A DNA stretch of 64,000 nt from Echinostoma caproni (lineage: Eukaryota; Platyhelminthes; Trematoda; Plagiorchiida; Echinostomatidae): the NCBI GenBank assembly GCA_900618425.1, contig UZAN01039523.1:1-64000 (forward strand). The letters run 5' to 3'. A program made the translations under genes and the position numbers. The notes under the pieces are model-generated. The model worked only from the letters and a program-made list of their open reading frames with translations. It had not been told where the DNA came from and did no database searches. Within the stretch, counting starts at the first letter, position 1. The number at the start of each line of letters is the position of its first letter. Positions 59,065 through 64,000 of this stretch are shown piece after piece.

Positions 59065-60660
59065 GCAATGTCAAAGACGAAGTTTTATTATGGGAATAAC
59101 TTACAAGCTCGTGCTTCTCTTGTCCCCATAGGATATTTACACAGACGAATCGGTACACGTCGGAAAAGGAATCACATAGAGTTCCGGGTAGGAGATAATA
59201 AAGAATGTAGGCTACAGTGAATTTCCGTTTGCTTTTAATGGTGTTTGAATGTAAGGTGTGTCAAGGTTTCATCGATTCTATGTTTGAAAGATTCATTGGT
59301 GGATGCACAAATGACGTGAGATGGAAGGGCGTTCGAAGAACTGCATACTCTGACTGCAAAAGGCTGGCGCCGGCATTCTAGTCGACACTTTAGAATCAGT
59401 AACTTAAAACGGTCTCCCCTTGGATGTATGTACATTATTTGATAACATCAGCAGCGATCGACACGGATGGTTTGGGTTCTGTAGTATTTGATACGTCAAA
59501 ATCAAATTTCCCCGAGTTCGGCGTTACTAAGCATAATATAAGCCCAATGATTGTAATCTCTCCTCATATGTCAAGTAATACAATCTCTTGACCATCTTGG
59601 TGACCATCCTTTGTGGACGCTCAAGTAGCTTGCGATCACTTTGAAGCCATGGACTCCAAGCTTGACTCTGTGTAGGGTCTAATGTACGCTGATAGCAAAC
59701 GTGAGAATAATGATGATTCAAGCCGACCAAAGACTCACATATGTAAGCCGACATTCTTCGTAGCAGCGGACGAAGCCTTAGCACAATTTATGGAGTTGCT
59801 TAAATCCTTCTGAACAACAACACCTAAGTCCTTTTCACTAGAAGTGTATGGTAGCTGCTGATCCCCGAGGAAATACGAGAATTTCCGCTGTGGCGCAGGG
59901 ATAGGACTTTGCATTTAGCATCTCTAAATTCAATGTCACTCTTCTTAGACCATTGATAAGCTGTATTGCGTTATTCCTGAGGTGCTAAAGAGCCCTCTGA
60001 TTCTGATACCTTGTTCCAGATTTTGGCTTCGTCTGCAAACAGTATTTTTTTGGGCCTAACACTTTGGGTAGATCATTTATGAAGGTAAGAAACACATGGA
60101 GACCGAGTACGGACCATTGTGGAACACCGCTGGTGGCTTTGATTGATCCAGAAATGGAATCAGAAACACGAACTGATATGGTTCGTTTTTTGAGGAATGC
60201 TTTATCCAATCCAATGCGAAATCTCGAATGCTATAGTTGTAGATCTTATGAAGCAAACTTTTGTTATTCGCCCGATCAAATGCGTTCGAGAAGTCTAGAT
60301 AAATCGCATCCACCGCATCCCCTTCGTCGACTGTTGTGGTCCATTCGTCGCGAAAAAGAAGCAGTTTGGTGGTGCAGGATCGCTTTCGCCTGAACCCGTG
60401 TTGAGCTGTCGAAAGAATGTTGTATCTTTTGAGGTGTTCCATCAGAGAATCTACCACAATTGACTACACGACTTCCGATAACACCGGAGGCAGGGTTACA
60501 GGTCGGTAGTTAACGGGGTCACTACGACAACCACCTTTGTATATGGGCGAAATGACTCCTTGTTTCCACGATTCGGGGAAGGTTCCTTGGTTGAACATTC
60601 GTTGAAACATAATGACACCACTGCTACTGAAAGCTGTCACGCCGGTTCACCCGTAAGTTG
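59065..60660 (-). mobile_element. Decayed CR1-like non-LTR retrotransposon (LINE D)
   Basis: From 5' to 3' on the minus strand there are RT fingers with FPESWKQGVISPIYKGG and DPVNYRPVTLPPVLSE (about 60480-60600). Palm QHGFRRKRSCTTKLLLF and AIYLDFSNAFDRANNKSLL follow (60220-60410), then frameshifted motif B/C debris (60000-60210, INDLPKVLGPKK). The thumb/C-terminus has WSPWLQSDRKLLERPQRMVT and MVKRLYYLTYEERLQSLGL (59527-59784), and the end segment RGDRFKLLILKCRLECRRQP is at 59235-59435. A 3' UTR runs to about 59065. The motif C aspartates are not readable in frame. The endonuclease is missing, as usual for 5'-truncated LINEs. Confidence 0.82.
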
Positions 60661-60669
60661 CGAGTTAAA

Positions 60670-63600
60670 AACCTTGCAGCCTCATCAAGTGAAAAAACCG
60701 AGAAATAACAACGTATTTTCCTTTATCCTCAAACCGATTGTTGGACTTAGCATTCTCTTCTCAGTAACAGTCACCTCAACGTAAGTGAGAACCGAAATAT
60801 CTGCGTTCATCTTCAATCGGCGAAAATAAGAATAATAAAAGAATATTACCCAATCGGCGTTATGGGTAGATGCAACTAATGTTACTTTATCGCACGTGTT
60901 TTTCGGGTACTGACAATTAAAAATCCGTTCGCGAACCTCTTCGCCTTCTAACGTGTCCTGTTCCCCGGTTTCATGTTCGTTATGATGTTGCTATGCTTAG
61001 CAGTCAAACTTAAGCACGAATGACCGGGATAAGACCATCTGGTCTGTACAATGACGTGAATGAATTCAATAAATTCGACTTCCACAATAGGAAAGGCCAT
61101 GAAATCAACTAACGTTTGAAAGTTAAATGCTAAATATCCGATAATAAAGAATTCTTCTACATTTTACATGAAATGTTCTCCATGTTGGTCATTTACCCAG
61201 TGTTAAGGGAAAACATCCCCAAGTCAACGAAATGAGTATACCCAATCAGGCAGCGTATTCTATAGATTCATGCAGAATACTGTTTGTTCCGATGAGCGTC
61301 AGAATTAGTGTGTATATCTAGAAACATCTGGTGCAATTTATCTTCGATTGTTCAGTTTTTATTCATGTAAGCTACTATTTATGGACGGGCTCTCGAACAA
61401 ACGTTTCCGATGTTCCCAGGGTCATTATGTTCGGTGCTGTGCCCAATGATAACCGAAAACAGGAACATTTTGCGATACAGAGAATTCGGGGAATGTGATG
61501 CAGTGATTCCCACTTGATCGACCGGGTTGCATCATACTGGTAACTGATTCCGATGCAACAGTACATAACTGTACACAAACATGATACTTGTAATAAACAA
61601 AATATTATTCACAGTTAAACTACCGCAGGAATATAATAGCAAATTCTATGTGATAAGCATTCGCCGTGTTGCGCAGAGCATCATGAAAAGTCCGATCAAA
61701 AAGAGTTCCGTATAAAACGTTGCATATTAACCAGTCAGTTTTAAACAACTAGAAATACTGATTACAGATTTTCATGAGTGATTTAAGCTCTTCACTTTAT
61801 TTTGAGAGGACCAATATGAACGAACATAAATTTTAGCAACTTGTGAGAATTACACTCAGATTTGATTAACCAGATTTTGAACCTGTCCCACTAGGATGCT
61901 CCATGGAAAGTGAGAGTTTTCATGCCAACCTTTGTTGCAATGATTTTGCTACAGAAACGTCTGTTTTCCTAGGGAACTCTTTATGAACACTTGGTAACTT
62001 CTGTTTATAAAATAAAGGTAAATAAATTTTCTGATATTGATAATTAACCCTTTTTTGTTTAGACGTCACTAATTATGTAAGTGCGTATTTCAACGGTTAA
62101 CACCACGGCGGTTACAAAACAAGAATAAGTTTTGTTTGGGTTTTTACATTGCTTAGGTTGTAAAATATTTTTCATAGGTAGAAAACGAAATCGAGAAACA
62201 TCAGATTGATCACGAGAAAAAAAATCTGCTTCATGAAATCTGTCTCAAAGGTCCTTGGTAATAGATTAGTAGAAAAAGATCATTTTATGCATTCCAGTCG
62301 ATGCAATTAACAGTGAGGTGCCCGCACCTTTTTGGCTGACATCACGTCACTTTGGACAAGCAAATGTAAACATTAGTGAAAGAATACAACAGGATCAATC
62401 TAAACCAAAACCAATCCACACAATGAAGCAGAAAGTTTTCGTGATTAGGGAAATCGGTAGACGCTGGCCACACACGTGATCATTTTGAATACATCCTTTG
62501 CTTACCAGTGTCCGAGATCGTGTCGTATGGATATGAGAAGATACAAAGGTGGCGGTAACTGGTGTGATTTTTGTCGCGATTGTTTGATGTGCAATTGATA
62601 AGCGTCTCACATCGGATAAAGGAAAAGAGAAACAATAAAACATAGCAACTAAGTATGGTATTCAAGAATAAAGAATAAAGAGGACTGATCCACTTTGTAT
62701 GCATCTGCCAAGAGTTGTTGGCTCAATACTTAGGGTTTCTTGCCATAAAAAATCAGCGCTAAAACACTTTCATATCTTCCAAAACATAAAGTGCCAAAAA
62801 GTACGTACTACTCAGACAAAAGGTTCCTAATAGTTGCAGGTAACTAGATTAACTAATTAACTAACTAACTAATTAACTAGATTAACTAGATTCTTTTGAA
62901 TTTAGAGTTGCATTATATTGAATTCGCTTTTGTGGAAACAGGGAGCTGGATAGAGTTAAACACCAATAGGATTTGTTTTAATGGGATTCTGAATTTGAGC
63001 AACCTCTAAAACTCACTGTTCTTGCGATATGAGAAAGCCTAGGTCTCGTTTTCATGATTATGTTCATACCATATGCGACTTTCTTCTAAAATCGCTTTAA
63101 TGAAGTGGACTCTGCTCTCTAAACTTGCAGTTTTGCTTTTTGTTTTACTGCATACATTACCCAATGTGAAGTATTATTATTGATTCTAACATGCTACTAA
63201 CATAATCTTCCTCTTAGGGATGACAAACGCCGAAGGTTTGTCGAGTTTCATTAGTTAAATATCTTTTGTTCATTTTAGTCTTTCCCTCGGGTTTATCCAA
63301 CCTTGTGTATGTAGGCTATGGTGGCCGACTTTCTTTACACAAAACCGGTGAGCCATGAACCAACCTCCCAATTCTTTAAAGCACATTGCTAGTACAGTGC
63401 TCTTTAATCCTTTGAGATAACTGCTTTGTCGTTCGAACTACACAAATCGCACAACTGTTGCCCTTGGATTGATACACACCCACAGATGAGAACAACATAA
63501 GCCGTTTATGTTTGTTGCATCATCGTATATTTGGTGGCGTAGACGCATCTTATCAGAACGGCATTAAAGATGGACTTCACCGCTGCGGATAAACCTCTAC

Positions 63601-64000
63601 TGACCAGGACACCGGCTATATCATCTTAGAATAGGAGTTTTATAAAAAGCAAACAGTCCATGCTGGCTCACAAAGGGTAGGAGTGGAGCTGTGTCAAACT
63701 CGATCGTTGCTCATCTGGTTGAGACGGGACACTTGGTTGATAAGCGGTCGCTGTTTACAATCATTTGTCGAGTCTGACCTCATTCCTCGATAGCAACTCG
63801 GTTTCAACGTTAGCAACCTTAGAGGCGATTAGCATTCGAATCATGAAGTCTGACCTGTGCGTACAAAGAAAACCGATCCAATATCTCAAACTCTGCTGGC
63901 CAAGGAAAGATAAAATCATTTTTCCATTAAGACCATGACGTAACATAGTGACTTTTGGTTACGTTGTCCAAACAGCATACAAACTTGGAGTTCTCTTGAT
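60670..64000. other. No recognisable gene
   Basis: A minus frame at 62480-62704 has a signal-like start (LFLNTILSCYVLLFLFSF) and a GTAAGC donor near 62507. Frames at 61375-61578 and 63761-63946 are unfamiliar. None is supported well enough to call. Confidence 0.4.
62841..62891. repeat. TAAC/TAAT tetranucleotide repeat
   Basis: Interrupted tandem of TAAC and TAGA units (for example TTAACTAACTAACTAATTAA). Confidence 0.8.

Noticed and set aside
59080..59240. Open minus frame ending CVNILWGQEKHEL before a strong GTAAGT donor, looking like an exon
   Set aside because: It follows directly on the C-terminus of LINE D and is best explained as that element's 3' UTR.
62480..62704. Signal-peptide-like minus frame with a GTAAGC donor
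   Set aside because: The hydrophobic run comes from a T-rich tract, and no following exon was recognised.

Overview
The window looks like a piece of a flatworm nuclear genome, most likely a digenean trematode. The clues are a multi-exon gene with kilobase introns, SINEs carrying hammerhead-ribozyme remains (the architecture known from schistosome Sm-alpha elements), several Penelope-like element remnants and CR1-like LINE debris. No operons or bacterial features are present. The species cannot be fixed from the sequence. All gene models, alignments and folds here were done by eye.

Layout. From 1 to about 10,004, minus strand, lies the 5' part of a type IV collagen gene. It has seven exons, all phase 0: a signal peptide, a four-cysteine 7S exon, then Gly-X-Y exons. 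It runs off the left edge, and its introns hold SINEs. From 10 to 57 kb I recognise no host gene with confidence. This stretch holds a Penelope-like remnant ending at a 580-base N gap (21.2-21.8 kb), an inverted composite of two Penelope-like copies (30.2-31.75 kb), another Penelope-like fragment (36.1 kb) and a ribozyme-like hairpin (41.2 kb). It also holds a foldback/MITE-like family (22.4, 37.1 and 43.3 kb), tRNA-derived SINEs, and three degraded LINEs on the minus strand (44.2-46.7, 48.9-50.1 and 53.6-55.2 kb). At 57.2-58.6 kb (minus) there are two candidate 3' exons of a small unidentified gene with a poly(A) signal. A fourth degraded LINE lies at 59.1-60.7 kb, and the rest of the right end has no recognisable gene.

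Two results matter most. The first is the 5' gene model for type IV collagen, a secreted basement-membrane protein. The second is a family of at least six SINE copies, on both strands, with pol III A/B boxes followed by hammerhead-like folds. One assembly problem stands out: the 393-base N gap at 56.2 kb is flanked exactly by two copies of the same 71 bp, which suggests an unmerged contig overlap.
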